Assembly: GCA_020437805.1 (NCBI GenBank)
Contig: JAGQVV010000040.1
Location: 380-39,525, forward strand
DNA from: Flavobacteriales bacterium
GTDB taxonomy: Bacteria; Bacteroidota; Bacteroidia; Flavobacteriales_F; PHOS-HE28
Direction: 5' to 3'
Length of the DNA stretch: 39,146 bases
A model generated the notes under the pieces. It was not told where the DNA came from. It did no database searches and saw nothing but the letters and a program-made list of their open reading frames with translations. Shown here piece by piece: positions 39,073-39,146 of this stretch. Within the stretch, counting starts at the first letter, position 1. Every line of letters begins with the position of its first letter. The translations under genes and the position numbers were made by a program.

Positions 39073-39080
39073 TATATTTG
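39073..39080 (+). promoter_or_regulatory. -7 box TATATTTG of the tRNA-Arg gene
   Basis: An exact TAnnTTTG match lies 14 nt before the mature tRNA 5' end, a normal distance for a tRNA promoter. It serves as an in-window control for the promoter consensus. Confidence 0.65.
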
Positions 39081-39094
39081 CAGCCGTTTTACGG

Positions 39095-39146
39095 GCACCC
39101 GTAGCTCAATTGGATAGAGCACCTGACTACGGATCAGGAGGTTAGG
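39095..39146 (+). tRNA. tRNA-Arg (ACG), 3' end outside window
   Basis: Acceptor 5' strand GCACCCG, then T8-A9, D-arm GCTC/GAGC, anticodon stem CCTGA/TCAGG with loop CTACGGA (anticodon ACG at 39129-39131) and the variable loop AGGTT. The window ends at the start of the T stem, so the T-arm, acceptor 3' strand and CCA cannot be checked. Anticodon ACG, wobble-edited to ICG, reads CGN arginine codons. Confidence 0.92.

Overview
The window looks like chromosomal DNA from a GC-rich member of the Bacteroidota, most likely order Flavobacteriales. The grounds are: a type B type IX secretion (T9SS) C-terminal domain on a giant repeat adhesin; Bacteroidota-typical families (DUF1599, a BT_3928-like DoxX protein, WG repeats, PD40 propellers); promoters of the TAnnTTTG class; and a general lack of Shine-Dalgarno sequences. 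The genus cannot be told from the sequence. No insertion sequence, prophage, CRISPR array or rRNA operon was seen.

Layout. 1-443 is the 3' end of a cyanophycin synthetase gene. 444-1190 is a more AT-rich gap with two doubtful small ORFs. 1191-2685 (minus) holds a GlsB/YeaQ-type membrane protein, rplS and trmD. 2878-3603 is a secreted TPR protein, convergent with an RND/MMPL transporter (3647-5950, minus). A secreted TPR plus WG-repeat protein (6025-8172) runs tail to tail into an 1870-residue T9SS-exported adhesin with about 23 Ig/PKD-like repeats (8161-13773, minus). 13853-17839 holds a spermidine-synthase-like methyltransferase and two four-TM class III nucleotide cyclases on opposite strands, with a secreted propeller-like protein between them that is translationally coupled to the first cyclase.

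18000-23266 is a folP/DUF1599/DoxX neighbourhood with four paralogous small secreted proteins placed around it. They share an N-terminal carboxypeptidase-regulatory-like beta-sandwich and a C-terminal PxG...WDxxY signature that I do not recognise. 23270-23749 is a small gene on the minus strand that appears to be interrupted by an in-frame TGA. tpiA, prmA, a 1484-residue secreted protein of unknown function and plsY form a dense operon (23837-30574). 30619-37113 encodes a 2164-residue cell-envelope protein (TPR, PD40 propeller, carboxypeptidase-regulatory-like domain, long coiled coils and two SPOR-like domains). clpS, an M48 lipoprotein protease, a YdcF-like protein and the start of a tRNA-Arg(ACG) close the window.

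Two themes run through it. Housekeeping genes (trmD, rplS, folP, tpiA, prmA, plsY, clpS) alternate with a large load of exported envelope proteins. In addition, a TAnnTTYG-type -7 box lies only 3-10 nt upstream of the start codon of about a dozen genes, which suggests that many mRNAs here are leaderless; the boxes also helped choose several TTG, GTG and internal ATG starts.
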